Below the pieces are notes generated by a model, which worked only from the letters and a program-made list of their open reading frames with translations, ran no database searches and was not told the DNA's origin. Positions 48,456 through 58,268 of a DNA stretch of 64,000 bases are shown here, one piece after another (position 1 is the stretch's first letter; every line of letters starts with the position of its first letter). A program made the translations under genes and the position numbers. The DNA is taken from positions 372,001-436,000 of the forward strand of contig NZ_JAPZDS010000001.1 in the NCBI RefSeq assembly GCF_029813115.1, in the 5' to 3' direction. This stretch comes from Aureimonas sp. SK2. Lineage in GTDB: Bacteria; Pseudomonadota; Alphaproteobacteria; Rhizobiales; Rhizobiaceae.

Positions 48456-50873
48456 ATGAAGGCTGGATCGAAGCTTTTGAACGCCGTGTCGGCGGCCGCC
48501 CTTTCGTCCACGGTTCTGGCAGCTTCGGTCATCACCATTGAGCTGGGGAGCATGCCCCAAGCTTTCGCTGCGGTGGTCAACCGGATCGAAGTGCGCGGAA
48601 ACCAGCGCGTGGACGCCGAGACTGTGCGCAACGTGACGCAGATCCGTGCGGGCCAGAACGTCAGCGACGCCGATGTCGACGCCGCCGTGACGCGGCTGTT
48701 CGGAACGGGTCTCTTCTCGGACGTCCGGGCGCGCCAGTCGGGCGGCACCCTGGTGATCGAGGTCGACGAGAACCAGATCGTCGGCGAGGTCGTCTTCCAG
48801 GGCAACAACAAGATCAAGAACGAGCAGCTCTCCGCGACGGTCCAGACCGCGACGCGCGAGCCTTACAACGCCTCTACCGCGCAGGCCGACGTCGACGCGA
48901 TCCGCGCTGCGTACACCCGCATCGGCCGCTCCGATGCGGTGGTTTCCGTGCGCACGGTTCCGGCCGAGGGCAATCGCGTCAACGTCGTCTTCGACATCCA
49001 GGAAGGCGACCGCACCCGCGTCGAGAGCATCAACTTCGTCGGCAACAACGCGTTCGGCGACGGCCGCCTGAAGGAGGTCATCTCGCTGCGCGAGTCGGGC
49101 CTCTTCAGCTTCCTGCAGCGCAACGACATTTACGACGAGGATCGCCTGCGCGCGGACGAGGAGGCGCTTCGCCGCTTCTACTTCAACCGTGGCTATGCGG
49201 ACTTCCGCATCGTGTCGTCGGTGGCCGAGCTCGATGCCGCCAAGAACCAGTACTTCGTCACCATCACGGTGGACGAGGGCGAACGCTACACCTACGGCAA
49301 CATCAACATCGACTCGACGGTGCCGGGTATCGACGGCGAGGCGCTGCGCGGCGAGCTGAAGACGCGCTCGGGCGACGTGTACAGCGCCGAGGATGTCGAG
49401 GAGTCGCTGGTTTCGCTGACCAACGCCGTGGCCAACAACGGCTATGCCTTCGCGCAGGTGACCCCGCGCGGCGACCGTGACTTCGCCAACAACACGATCT
49501 CGATCGACTACGTGATCGATCAGGGTCCGCGGGCCTATGTCGAGCGCATCGAGGTTCGCGGCAACACCAAGACCCGCGACTACGTGATCCGTCGCGAGTT
49601 CGACGTGTCCGAGGGCGACGCTTTCAACCAGGTCCTCGTGCAGCGCGCCAAGAAGCGCCTCGAAGGCCTGCGCTTCTTCAAGACGGTCAACGTCTCGACC
49701 GCTCCGGGCAGCCAGCCCGACCGCGTGGTCGTGATCGTGCAGGTGGACGAGCAGTCGACCGGCGAGTTCTCCGTCGGCGGCGGCTACACCACGGGCGGCG
49801 AGAACGCGGGTCCGGTGGCCGAGGTCAGCGTCACCGAGCGCAACTTCCTGGGCCGCGGCCAGTTCGTGAAGGTCTCGGCCGGCTTCGGCGAGGACACGCG
49901 CAGCTACAACCTGTCCTTCACCGAGCCCTACTTCCTCGGACGCCGCCTCGCGGCCGGCTTCGACATCTACCGCACGGAAAACTCGTCCTCGACGGCCTAC
50001 GACATCACGCGCCAGGGCGGCACGCTGCGCCTCGCCGCGCCGATCACGCAGGATCTCACCGCGCAGGTGGCCTACAACTACAAGGAAGAGACGTTCGGCG
50101 ACGACCAGGGCATCCTGGTCCGCGACGCCTTCGGCATCCCGGTCTTCGCGAACGGCGTGCCGCAGTACGCGACCTGCGGCAACTCGGTCGTCGCACCGCT
50201 CTACACGCTCTCGCCGATCATCAACCAGGCGATCTGCGACAGCCCGTACACGACCTCGTCGGTCTCCTACGCGTTGACCTACAACACGCTGGACAGCCAG
50301 CAGGACCCGCGCGACGGCCTGTTCGCCCAGGTCGGCCAGGAAGTGGCGGGCCTCGGCGGCGACGCGCAGTTCCTGCGCACGACGGCGCGCGCCTCCTACT
50401 TCAGCCTCCTGTCGGAAGAGTTCGATCTCGTTGGCCAGCTCAGCGGCGGCGCCGGCAACGTGACGGCGCTTGGCGACGACTTGCGGGTGTTCGACAACTT
50501 CTTCAAGGGTCAGGACATCGTCCGCGGCTTCAAGTACCAGGGCCTCGGCCCGCGCCAGAACGGCGTGGCGATCGGCGGCACGAACTACGCGAACGCTTCG
50601 GCCGAAGTGACCTTCCCGCTGCCGCTAGTCTCGCGCGACTTCGGCTTCCGCGGTGCGGCCTTCGCCGATGCCGGCTCGCTGTGGGGCCTCGACAATGTCG
50701 ACGGCCAGTTCGGCATCCAGGGCGAGGACTTCTCGCTGCGTGCCTCGGCGGGCGTCGGTCTCATCTGGGCCTCGCCCTTCGGTCCGCTGCGCGTCAACTA
50801 CGCCGCGCCGCTGGCCAAGGAAGACTTCGACCGCACCCAGGAGTTCTCCTTCGGCTTCTCCTCACGGTTCTGA
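48456..50873 (+). CDS. bamA: Outer membrane protein assembly factor BamA
   Basis: 805 residues. Signal peptide ([20 protein letters not shown]…, cleavage near AFA/AV), five POTRA domains (about 40-440), then a 16-strand beta-barrel ending in the aromatic FSFGFSSRF. Inserts beta-barrel proteins in the outer membrane. The ATG at 48456 is preferred to in-frame codons at 48402 and 48435 because it opens directly on the signal peptide. No skp follows, unlike E. coli. Confidence 0.97.
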   Translation: MKAGSKLLNAVSAAALSSTVLAASVITIELGSMPQAFAAVVNRIEVRGNQRVDAETVRNVTQIRAGQNVSDADVDAAVTRLFGTGLFSDVRARQSGGTLVIEVDENQIVGEVVFQGNNKIKNEQLSATVQTATREPYNASTAQADVDAIRAAYTRIGRSDAVVSVRTVPAEGNRVNVVFDIQEGDRTRVESINFVGNNAFGDGRLKEVISLRESGLFSFLQRNDIYDEDRLRADEEALRRFYFNRGYADFRIVSSVAELDAAKNQYFVTITVDEGERYTYGNINIDSTVPGIDGEALRGELKTRSGDVYSAEDVEESLVSLTNAVANNGYAFAQVTPRGDRDFANNTISIDYVIDQGPRAYVERIEVRGNTKTRDYVIRREFDVSEGDAFNQVLVQRAKKRLEGLRFFKTVNVSTAPGSQPDRVVVIVQVDEQSTGEFSVGGGYTTGGENAGPVAEVSVTERNFLGRGQFVKVSAGFGEDTRSYNLSFTEPYFLGRRLAAGFDIYRTENSSSTAYDITRQGGTLRLAAPITQDLTAQVAYNYKEETFGDDQGILVRDAFGIPVFANGVPQYATCGNSVVAPLYTLSPIINQAICDSPYTTSSVSYALTYNTLDSQQDPRDGLFAQVGQEVAGLGGDAQFLRTTARASYFSLLSEEFDLVGQLSGGAGNVTALGDDLRVFDNFFKGQDIVRGFKYQGLGPRQNGVAIGGTNYANASAEVTFPLPLVSRDFGFRGAAFADAGSLWGLDNVDGQFGIQGEDFSLRASAGVGLIWASPFGPLRVNYAAPLAKEDFDRTQEFSFGFSSRF

Positions 50874-50892
50874 TCGGCGAAGCGCCGCCGGG

Positions 50893-51960
50893 ATGGCCAA
50901 CTCGTTCTTTCAGCTCGGCAGGGGCATGACCCTTGCCGAGCTCTCTTCCGTATGCGGTGCGAGCGTTTCGCCGGAGCACGCAGGTCGGATCGTTCGCGGC
51001 ATCGCCTCGCTGGACGAGGCCGGCCCCGAGAGCCTCAGCTTCTTCGACAATCTGCGCTACGAGTCGGCCCTTCGCGCTTCGCGCGCCGGAGCGGTCGTCG
51101 TGGCGCAGCGTTTCGCAGCGCTCGTGCCGGAAGGCATCGCGACGCTGATCGCAGCCAAGCCTGGGCTGTGCCTCGCGCATGCGGGGCGCGCGCTGGTACC
51201 GGAAGCGATCGCGCCCGGTTCCGACTTCGAATCGGGAAGCATCTCGGCTCAGGCGAGCATTCACGCCACAGCGCAACTCGAGGACGGCGTGACCGTAGAG
51301 CCGTTCGCGGTGATCGGACCGAACGTTTCGATCGGGCGCGGCACCATCGTGGCGAGCGGTGCGAGCATCGCAGCAGGCTGCCAGATCGGCCGGGACTGCC
51401 GGATCGGCCCGCAGGTGAGCATCCAGCACGCTCTGATCGGCAACGGGGTCATTCTCCATCCCGGCGTGCGGATCGGACAGGACGGTTTCGGTTACGTGGC
51501 CGGTCCGCAGGGGCTGCTGAAGCAGGTGCAGGTCGGCCGCGTGATCATCCAGGATCACGTCGAGATCGGCGCGAACACGACGGTCGATCGCGGCGCGGTT
51601 CGCGACACGGTCGTGGGCGAGGGGACGAAGATCGACAATCTCGTGCAGATCGCCCACAACGTGGTGATCGGGCGTCATTGCGTGATCGTGGGCCAAGTCG
51701 GCATCGCCGGCAGCGTGACGATCGGCAACGGTGTCTCGGTGGGCGGCCAGACGGGGTTCAACGGCCACGTGACGGTGGGCGACGGGGCGCAGATCGCGGC
51801 CGTCAGCGTCGTCGCGACGGACGTTCCGGCCGGCGCTCGCTGGGGCGGTGTTCCGGCGCGGCCGGTGAAGGACTGGTTGAGGGACATGGCGGCGCTGACA
51901 CGGCAGCCGCGAGAGAGACGGAAGACGGCGGGACGAGATGACGGAAACGACGACGCTTGA
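50893..51960 (+). CDS. lpxD: UDP-3-O-(3-hydroxyacyl)glucosamine N-acyltransferase
   Basis: 355 residues. Third step of lipid A synthesis. N-terminal uridine-binding domain, then left-handed beta-helix hexapeptide repeats (about 110-310) with the catalytic His in [12 protein letters not shown]. The C-terminal tail is Arg-rich. Overlaps fabZ by 23 bp. Confidence 0.96.
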   Translation: MANSFFQLGRGMTLAELSSVCGASVSPEHAGRIVRGIASLDEAGPESLSFFDNLRYESALRASRAGAVVVAQRFAALVPEGIATLIAAKPGLCLAHAGRALVPEAIAPGSDFESGSISAQASIHATAQLEDGVTVEPFAVIGPNVSIGRGTIVASGASIAAGCQIGRDCRIGPQVSIQHALIGNGVILHPGVRIGQDGFGYVAGPQGLLKQVQVGRVIIQDHVEIGANTTVDRGAVRDTVVGEGTKIDNLVQIAHNVVIGRHCVIVGQVGIAGSVTIGNGVSVGGQTGFNGHVTVGDGAQIAAVSVVATDVPAGARWGGVPARPVKDWLRDMAALTRQPRERRKTAGRDDGNDDA

Positions 51961-52402
51961 GAGCATCGACATCCAGGGGATCCTGAAGCTCCTGCCGCAT
52001 CGCTACCCGTTCCTGCTGGTGGACCGCATCGTCGAGATCGACGGCGACCGCAAGGCGCGGGGCCTGAAGAACGTGACGGCTAACGAGCCGCATTTCCAGG
52101 GGCATTTTCCCGACTATCCGGTGATGCCTGGGGTCCTGATCATCGAGGGCATGGCCCAGACGGCTGGTGCGATCTGCCAGAAGGCGACGGGCGGCGACGC
52201 GAACTCGATCGTCTATTTCATGACGATCGACGGCGCGAAGTTCCGCAAGCCCGTCGTGCCTGGCGACCTCCTCGAGTATCACGTCACGCAGACCAAGAAG
52301 CGCGGCAACATCTGGAAGTTCGACTGCGTGGCGATCGTCGACGCCAACAAGGTGGCCGAAGCCACTATCAGCGCCATGCTGGTCGCTGGCGACGCCAAGT
52401 GA
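51938..52402 (+). CDS. fabZ: 3-hydroxyacyl-ACP dehydratase FabZ
   Basis: 154 residues, hot-dog fold. Catalytic His56 and Glu70 in [21 protein letters not shown]-type motif. Competes with LpxA for hydroxyacyl-ACP, so its place between lpxD and lpxA is functional. The stop overlaps lpxA (GTGA). Confidence 0.97.
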   Translation: MTETTTLESIDIQGILKLLPHRYPFLLVDRIVEIDGDRKARGLKNVTANEPHFQGHFPDYPVMPGVLIIEGMAQTAGAICQKATGGDANSIVYFMTIDGAKFRKPVVPGDLLEYHVTQTKKRGNIWKFDCVAIVDANKVAEATISAMLVAGDAK

Positions 52403-53211
52403 GCGGCGCATCGTTCCAGGTCCACCCGTCCTCGATCGTCGAGGACGGCGCGGTGATCGGCGAAGGCTGCGAGATCGGCCCGTTCTGCCATATCGGCCCG
52501 CGTGTCGTGCTCGGCGCCGGATCGCGCCTGAAGTCGCATATCGTGCTGGCCGGCAACACGGTGATCGGCGAGGGCGCGCGCATCCACCCCTTCGCCTCCA
52601 TCGGCAACGAGCCGCAGCACCTGAAATACCAGGGCGAGGACACCCGCCTCGTGATTGGGCGCAACTGCCTGATCCGGGAGCACGTCACCATGAACCCCGG
52701 CACGATCCAGGGGCGGTCCGAGACCACGGTCGGCGACAACTGCGCCTTCTTCACCGGCTCGCACGTGGCGCACGACTGCGTGCTCGGCGACAACGTGACC
52801 TTGATCAACAATGTCATGCTGGCCGGCCATTGCGTCGTCGGCGAGTTCGCGACCATCGCGGGCGGCTCGGGCATTCACCAGTTCACGCGGATCGGCCACC
52901 ACGCCTATATCGGCGGCCTCGCGGCGGTCGAAGGCGACGTGATCCCGTTCGGCATGGTGCTCGGCAACCGGGCCTATCTCAGCGGCCTCAACGTCATCGG
53001 CATGAAGCGCGCCGGCTTCAATCGCGACGCCATCCGCAACGTGCGCAAGGCCTACCGGATGCTGTTTTCCGACGACCTGACGTTCCGGGAGAATCTCGAC
53101 GAGGTCGAGACGGAATATCCGGACGATCCGCTCGTGCAGGACCTTCTCGGCTTCATTCGGGCCGGCGGCGATCGCGCGATCTGCTTCCCGCGCAGCGTCC
53201 GGCCCACTTGA
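52399..53211 (+). CDS. lpxA: Acyl-ACP:UDP-GlcNAc O-acyltransferase
   Basis: 270 residues, GTG start inside the fabZ stop. First step of lipid A synthesis. Left-handed beta-helix; catalytic His in [12 protein letters not shown], then [19 protein letters not shown], and the helical C-terminus [19 protein letters not shown]. Confidence 0.97.
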   Translation: MSGASFQVHPSSIVEDGAVIGEGCEIGPFCHIGPRVVLGAGSRLKSHIVLAGNTVIGEGARIHPFASIGNEPQHLKYQGEDTRLVIGRNCLIREHVTMNPGTIQGRSETTVGDNCAFFTGSHVAHDCVLGDNVTLINNVMLAGHCVVGEFATIAGGSGIHQFTRIGHHAYIGGLAAVEGDVIPFGMVLGNRAYLSGLNVIGMKRAGFNRDAIRNVRKAYRMLFSDDLTFRENLDEVETEYPDDPLVQDLLGFIRAGGDRAICFPRSVRPT

Positions 53212-54086
53212 TCATATCGCCTCCGAACGCCGTCGCGCCGGGCACGCCGCTCGGCATCGTCGCCGGAGGCGGGGTCCTGCCGCGGCTGGTGGCCGAAGCG
53301 GCTGAGGCGGCGGGCTACGCCCCCTTCGTGGTCGCGATCGCCGACGGCTTGCGCGCGGACTGGTCCCCTTATCCCTTCGTCAGGCTGCCTTGGTCGCGCA
53401 CTGGCGACGTGTTCTCCGTGCTGGCCACAAAGTCGATCCGTCAGGTCGTGTTCTGCGGAACCATCTCGGTTCGGCCGGACTATCGCTCCATGGTTCCGAG
53501 CCTCCGCACACTGGCCAACCTGCCCGAGATCCTGCGCATGGTGCGCGGCGGCGACGACAGTCTGCTTCGCGCGGTTGCCGGCGCCTTCGAACGGCGCGGG
53601 ATCGAGGTCCTGGCCGTCCACGCGATCCTCCACGACGTGCTGACGCCGGAAGGCGCGCTGACCCGAGCGCGCCCCGGCGATGCCGAACGGCGCGCGCTGC
53701 GGCGTGCCGCGCATGCCGCGAGCGAGATCGGTCGGCTCGACATCGGCCAAGCGGTGGTGGCCTCGCCCGACCGCATCATCGCGCTGGAGGGAATCGAGGG
53801 CACACGGGCCATGCTGGAGCGGGTCGGAAACCTGGCTGCAGACGGCCGGATCGGCCGAGGCGAGCCCTGCGTCCTCTTCAAGGCGTTCAAGCCGCAGCAG
53901 GACGAACGCTTCGATCTGCCGAGCATCGGACGCGAGACGATCGCGCAGGCCGCCGCGGCCGGGCTGCGCGGCATTGGCCTCACCGCGGGCCGATCGATCG
54001 TCATCGAGGCGGGTCAAGTGGTGGAAGCCGCCGATGCCGCGGGACTGTTCGTGGTCGGCGCGACGCAAGGACCGGAGGCGGAATGA
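53208..54086 (+). CDS. lpxI: UDP-2,3-diacylglucosamine pyrophosphatase LpxI, TTG start
   Basis: 292 residues. DUF1009/LpxI replaces LpxH in alphaproteobacteria; hydrolyses UDP-diacylglucosamine to lipid X. N-terminus GIVAGGGVLPRLVAEAA, then the C-terminal catalytic half with LGRLDIGQAVV-type and VLFKAFKPQQDERFDLPSIG motifs. TTG at 53208 overlaps the lpxA stop (TTGA); no ATG or GTG lies before the conserved start. Confidence 0.94.
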   Translation: MIISPPNAVAPGTPLGIVAGGGVLPRLVAEAAEAAGYAPFVVAIADGLRADWSPYPFVRLPWSRTGDVFSVLATKSIRQVVFCGTISVRPDYRSMVPSLRTLANLPEILRMVRGGDDSLLRAVAGAFERRGIEVLAVHAILHDVLTPEGALTRARPGDAERRALRRAAHAASEIGRLDIGQAVVASPDRIIALEGIEGTRAMLERVGNLAADGRIGRGEPCVLFKAFKPQQDERFDLPSIGRETIAQAAAAGLRGIGLTAGRSIVIEAGQVVEAADAAGLFVVGATQGPEAE

Positions 54087-55258
54087 AGGTCGCGTTCGTT
54101 CTTGGCGAAGAGTCGGCCGATCGGATCGGGGCCGACCTCCTGCGCCACCTGCATGCCCGGTCGTCGCAACCGATAGAAGCGATCGGGCTCGGCGGCGCGG
54201 CCATGCGCGAGGAGGGACTGGCGTCGCTTTTCGATATCGAGGAACTCTCGATCATCGGGATCGGCGCAATCCTGGCGCGCCTGCCGAAGCTGCTCGGGCG
54301 CTTGAACCAGACGGTCGCGTTCCTGCGGGAGGCGCAGCCGGAGGTGGTCGTCACCATCGACAGCTTCACCTTCACCAACCGCGTCGCGGCAAAGCTGCGC
54401 GCGGCGTCACCCCGCAGCCTGATCGTCAACGTCGTGCCGCCGGCGATCTGGGCCTATCGGCCCGAGCGCGCGCAAAAGCTTTCGGCCGCGGTCGATCACA
54501 CGCTCTGCCTGTTTCCCTTCGAGCCGGAGGCGCTGGCGCGACATGGCGGCCCGCCGGCGAGCTATGTCGGACATCCCATCATGTCCGAGCCGCATCTCGC
54601 CCGCATCATGGAGCGCGACGCCCAGGCCGGGCCTCGCTCCGCGGCGGCGGAACCGACGCTCCTGATCCTGCCGGGCTCGCGCCGCGGCGAGATCGCGCGG
54701 CTGATGGACGATTTCGGGCGCACCTTCGCCGAGCTTTCGGCTCGCATGCCCCAGTTGCGCGGCGTGCTGCCGGCCGTCGCGCGCGTGCGCCCGCTGATCG
54801 AGGAGAAGCTCGCGTCCTGGCCGGTCAAGCCGCTGGTGGTGGACGGAGAGGCGGCGAAGTGGCAGGCCTTCGCCGAAGCCGACGCCGCGCTGGCCGCGTC
54901 CGGCACCGTCGCGCTGGAACTCGCGCTCGCGGCGATGCCCATGGCGCTCGCCTACCGGCTGGACCCCGTGTCCTATCGCCTGCGGCAACTGATGACGGGA
55001 TGGACCGCGGCCCTGCCGAACTTCATCGCCGGCCATCCGCTCGTGCCCGAGCACTTCCACGACATGATCCAGCCCGAGCACCTGGCCCGGCGACTGGAGC
55101 GGCTGATGACGGACACCCCGGAGCGCGCTGCGCAAATGCGCGGGTTCGAGGACATTCGCCGGAAGATGACCGTGCCGGAGGCGCCCGGAGCGGCAGCGGC
55201 GCGGATCATCCTCGATCTCGCCGCCCGAAAGAAAACGGGCGCCGAAGCGCCCGTCTGA
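54083..55258 (+). CDS. lpxB: Lipid-A-disaccharide synthase
   Basis: 391 residues, GT19 family. Joins UDP-diacylglucosamine and lipid X. Begins KVAFVLGEESADRIGADLL, with VVPPAIWAYRPERAQKL and ASGTVALELALAAMPM. The last codons and stop contain the hairpin that terminates gltA on the other strand. Confidence 0.96.
   Translation: MKVAFVLGEESADRIGADLLRHLHARSSQPIEAIGLGGAAMREEGLASLFDIEELSIIGIGAILARLPKLLGRLNQTVAFLREAQPEVVVTIDSFTFTNRVAAKLRAASPRSLIVNVVPPAIWAYRPERAQKLSAAVDHTLCLFPFEPEALARHGGPPASYVGHPIMSEPHLARIMERDAQAGPRSAAAEPTLLILPGSRRGEIARLMDDFGRTFAELSARMPQLRGVLPAVARVRPLIEEKLASWPVKPLVVDGEAAKWQAFAEADAALAASGTVALELALAAMPMALAYRLDPVSYRLRQLMTGWTAALPNFIAGHPLVPEHFHDMIQPEHLARRLERLMTDTPERAAQMRGFEDIRRKMTVPEAPGAAAARIILDLAARKKTGAEAPV
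55228..55254 (-). terminator. gltA terminator embedded in the lpxB 3' coding end
   Basis: Read on the minus strand: ACGGGCGC-TTCG-GCGCCCGT followed by TTTTCTTT. The hairpin (55235-55254) has a UUCG tetraloop and starts 26 nt after the gltA stop. On the plus strand no T-run follows, so it terminates gltA rather than lpxB. Confidence 0.75.
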
Positions 55259-55279
55259 AACCATCGGAAATCGCGCGGC

Positions 55280-56569
55280 TCAGCCGCGCGCCTCAACCGG
55301 CGTATAGTCGCGCTGGGCCGCGCCGGTGTAGAGCTGGCGCGGGCGGCCGATGCGCTGGTGCGGATCCTCGATCATTTCCTTCCACTGGGCGATCCAGCCG
55401 ACGGTGCGCGCCACGGCGAAGAGCACCGTGAACATCTCGGTCGGGAAGCCGAGCGCCTTCAGGGTGATGCCGGAGTAGAAGTCGACGTTCGGGTAGAGCT
55501 TCTTCTCGATGAAGTATGGATCGTGCAGCGCGATCTGCTCCAGCTCCATCGCGACTTCGAGCAGCGGATCGTCCTTGATGCCGAGCTCGGTCAGAACCTC
55601 GTGGCAGGTCTGCTGCATGATCTTGGCGCGCGGGTCGTAGTTCTTGTAGACCCGGTGGCCGAAGCCCATGAGACGGAACGGATCGTTCTTGTCCTTGGCG
55701 CGGGCGATGAACTCGGGGATCCGGTCCTTCGAACCGATCTCGGCCAGCATGTTGAGCGCCGCCTCGTTGGCGCCGCCGTGGGCCGGACCCCAGAGGCAGG
55801 CGATACCAGCCGCGATGCAGGCGAACGGGTTGGCACCCGACGAGCCGGCCAGACGCACCGTCGAGGTCGAGGCGTTCTGCTCGTGGTCGGCATGGAGCGT
55901 GAAGATGCGGTCCATGGCGCGGGCGAGGACCGGGTTGATCTGATAGGGCTCGCAGGGCACCGCGAAGCACATATGCAGGAAGTTTTCCGCGTAGGAGAGG
56001 TCGTTGCGCGGATAAACGAAGGGCTGGCCGATGTGGTACTTGTAGGCCATCGCCGCCAGCGTCGGGGTCTTGGCGATCATACGGATCGAGGCCACCATCC
56101 GCTGGTGCGGATCGGCGATGTCGGTCGAGTCGTGATAGAAGGCCGAGAGCGCGCCGACCGAGCCGACCATGACCGCCATCGGATGCGCGTCGCGGCGGAA
56201 GCCCGTGTAGAAGCGCGACATCTGCTCGTGCACCATCGTGTGGCGCGTCACGCGGTAGGAGAAGTCGCCCATCTCCGCGGCCGTCGGCAGTTCGCCGTAG
56301 AGCAGGAGATAGCAGGTCTCCAGGAAGTTGCCGCGCTCGGCGAGCTGGTCGATCGGGTAGCCGCGATGGAGCAGCACGCCTTCGTCGCCGTCGATGAAGG
56401 TGATCTTCGATTCGCAGGAAGCGGTCGAAGTGAAGCCGGGGTCGTAGGTGAAGAGCCCCGTGTCCTTATAGAGTGCCGCAATGTCGACGACATCGGGACC
56501 GATCGTCCCGTGGCGCAATTTAAGCTCCGTCTCCTTCGCGCCCAAGGACAGTTTCGCCGAATCGGTCAT
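55280..56569 (-). CDS. gltA: Citrate synthase (type II)
   Basis: 429 residues, TCA cycle entry enzyme. Catalytic residues lie in [26 protein letters not shown] and the late VDFYSGI region. The N-terminal beta-sheet domain with [20 protein letters not shown] marks the hexameric NADH-sensitive type. AAGGGG lies upstream of the ATG. Its leader holds a 10-bp hairpin and a PhaR-type site. Confidence 0.97.
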   Translation of the reverse strand: MTDSAKLSLGAKETELKLRHGTIGPDVVDIAALYKDTGLFTYDPGFTSTASCESKITFIDGDEGVLLHRGYPIDQLAERGNFLETCYLLLYGELPTAAEMGDFSYRVTRHTMVHEQMSRFYTGFRRDAHPMAVMVGSVGALSAFYHDSTDIADPHQRMVASIRMIAKTPTLAAMAYKYHIGQPFVYPRNDLSYAENFLHMCFAVPCEPYQINPVLARAMDRIFTLHADHEQNASTSTVRLAGSSGANPFACIAAGIACLWGPAHGGANEAALNMLAEIGSKDRIPEFIARAKDKNDPFRLMGFGHRVYKNYDPRAKIMQQTCHEVLTELGIKDDPLLEVAMELEQIALHDPYFIEKKLYPNVDFYSGITLKALGFPTEMFTVLFAVARTVGWIAQWKEMIEDPHQRIGRPRQLYTGAAQRDYTPVEARG

Positions 56570-56622
56570 GCGTTAACCCCTTCTCGAAAAACCGCGCCGA
56601 CGAAGCCGGACGGAAGACTCAA

Positions 56623-56653
56623 GGCGAGGAGGGCGCATGGTGTCCTCCTCGCC
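56623..56653 (-). other. Stable hairpin in the gltA leader
   Basis: GGCGAGGAGG pairs with CCTCCTCGCC (56623-56632 with 56644-56653), an 11-nt loop that can close further. It ends 54 nt before the gltA start. No T-tract; possible attenuator or mRNA-stability element. Confidence 0.5.
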
Positions 56654-56669
56654 GATTCACGGGGAATAT

Positions 56670-56698
56670 TGCACCGCACTTTATGAAGTGCCAGTGCA
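56670..56698. promoter_or_regulatory. PhaR-type site and nested dyad upstream of gltA
   Basis: TGCACCGCACTT (56670-56681) fits the PhaR core TGC-RNY-GCA. It is the left arm of a nested dyad, TGCAC…GCACTT-TATG-AAGTGC…GTGCA. The 14-mer ATATTGCACCGCAC (56666-56679) is the exact reverse complement of 33323-33336 in the phasin promoter. It lies 11-41 nt after the gltX stop and about 100 nt before gltA. Confidence 0.6.
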
Positions 56699-56708
56699 CT
56701 CCCGTCGT

Positions 56709-58130
56709 TCATGCAGCCTGATCGCGCAGTCTGGCCAAGGTTTCATCACGTCCGAGCACGTCGAGCACGTCGAACACGCCCGGCGAGGTCGTCTTGCCGG
56801 TCAGCGCGGCGCGCAGCGGCTGCGCCGCCTTGCCGAGCTTCAGGCCTTCGCGTTCCGCATAGTCGCGCACCGCCGCTTCGATAGACGCGGCGTTCCAGTC
56901 CGCCACCTTCTCGAGCTCCGGCAGGAGACCCGAGACGACCTCACGCCCGCCGCCGGCCAGGATTTCCTCGGCCTTGGGCTCGATGGAAAGGGGGCGCGCG
57001 GCGAAGAGATAGGCTGCGCTCTCGGTGAGCTCGACCAGCGTCTTGGCCCGCTCCTTGAGGCCCGGCATCGCACGCAGAAGGCGATCTCGCACCACCTCGT
57101 CCGGCCCTGAGCGCAGGATGGCGCCGTTCGGCAGATGATCGCGCACGTCCAACAGCATGTCGGTAAGCTCGGCGTCGCCGCTCATGCGGATCCAGTGCCC
57201 GTTCACGGCGTCGAGCTTGGCGAAGTCGAAGCGCGCGGCGCCGCGATTCACGTCGTCGATGTCGAACCAGGCGATCATGTCCTCCGGCGAGATGATCTCG
57301 TCGTCGCCGTGGCTCCAGCCGAGGCGGACGAGATAGTTCTTCAGACCGACCGGCAGATAGCCCATCTCGCGATAGGCCTCGACGCCGAGCGCGCCGTGAC
57401 GCTTCGAGAGCTTGGCGCCGTCCGCGCCGTGAATCAGCGGGATATGAGCGAAGACGGGCACATCCCAGCCCATCGCCTTGTAGATCAGCGTCTGCCGGCC
57501 GGCATTGGTCAGATGGTCGTCGCCGCGGATGATGTGGGTCACGCCCATGTCGTGGTCGTCGACCACCACGGCGTGCATGTAGGTCGGCGTTCCGTCCGAG
57601 CGCAAGAGGATGAAGTCGTCGAGGTCCTTGTTCGGGAAGCGGACCTCGCCCTGCACCCGGTCCTGAACCACCGTCTCGCCGTCGAGCGGCGCCTTGATGC
57701 GAATCACCGGCTTGACACCCTCCGGCGCCTCCGAGGGGGCGCGGTCGCGCCAGCGCCCGTCGTAGCGCGGCGGGCGCTTCTCGGCCTTCGCCTTTTCGCG
57801 CATCTCGTCGAGTTCGGCCGGGGTGGCGTAGCAGTAGTAGGCCTTGCCGGAAGCCACCAGTTCTTCGGCGACCTCCCGGTGCCGCGCGGCCCGGGCGAAC
57901 TGCGAGACCGGCGGCTCGTCCGCTTCGAGGCCTAGCCAGCTCAGGCCGTCGATGATGGCGGTGACGGCGGCCTCCGTGGAACGCTCGCGGTCCGTGTCCT
58001 CAATGCGCAGCAGCATCTTGCCGCCTGTCTTGCGGGCGTACAGCCAATTGAAGAGCGCCGTCCGCGCGCCGCCGATATGCAGATAGCCCGTCGGCGACGG
58101 CGCGAACCGAGTAACCACGCGGTCGGTCAT
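56709..58130 (-). CDS. gltX: Glutamyl-tRNA synthetase
   Basis: 473 residues, class I. HIGH-type motif [15 protein letters not shown] at the N-terminus and KMSKS-type KLSKRHG near residue 243. The start [15 protein letters not shown] was chosen; long upstream in-frame sequence is antisense to comEC. Alphaproteobacteria often carry two gltX genes, one of which also charges tRNA-Gln; which one this is cannot be told. Confidence 0.95.
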   Translation of the reverse strand: MTDRVVTRFAPSPTGYLHIGGARTALFNWLYARKTGGKMLLRIEDTDRERSTEAAVTAIIDGLSWLGLEADEPPVSQFARAARHREVAEELVASGKAYYCYATPAELDEMREKAKAEKRPPRYDGRWRDRAPSEAPEGVKPVIRIKAPLDGETVVQDRVQGEVRFPNKDLDDFILLRSDGTPTYMHAVVVDDHDMGVTHIIRGDDHLTNAGRQTLIYKAMGWDVPVFAHIPLIHGADGAKLSKRHGALGVEAYREMGYLPVGLKNYLVRLGWSHGDDEIISPEDMIAWFDIDDVNRGAARFDFAKLDAVNGHWIRMSGDAELTDMLLDVRDHLPNGAILRSGPDEVVRDRLLRAMPGLKERAKTLVELTESAAYLFAARPLSIEPKAEEILAGGGREVVSGLLPELEKVADWNAASIEAAVRDYAEREGLKLGKAAQPLRAALTGKTTSPGVFDVLDVLGRDETLARLRDQAA

Positions 58131-58152
58131 CCAAGATCCTCGAAGATGAGCG

Positions 58153-58203
58153 TTCCGGCTTGCGGTCCCGCAGGTGAGCGGAGACACGCGATGCGAGCCG
58201 GAA
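58153..58203 (-). other. Structured gltX leader
   Basis: An 8-bp perfect pair TTCCGGCT (58153-58160) / AGCCGGAA (58196-58203) encloses a second hairpin TGCGG-TC-CCGCA (58161-58172). Read on the minus strand it would form a closed multi-arm RNA ending 22 nt before the gltX ATG. Confidence 0.45.
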
Positions 58204-58268
58204 GAGACTGTCTTTTTCGGCCCGTGGTGTAGCATAGAGGACAGGGGAGACAAGCGAAGCGAGCGGTC

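Noticed and set aside
56688-56693. TGGCAC upstream of gltA as a sigma-54 -24 element
   Set aside because: The required TGC element at -12 with correct 5-nt spacing to TTGC is absent.
58131-58268. T-box riboswitch upstream of gltX
   Set aside because: No T-box consensus sequence or specifier loop; T-boxes are not expected in alphaproteobacteria.
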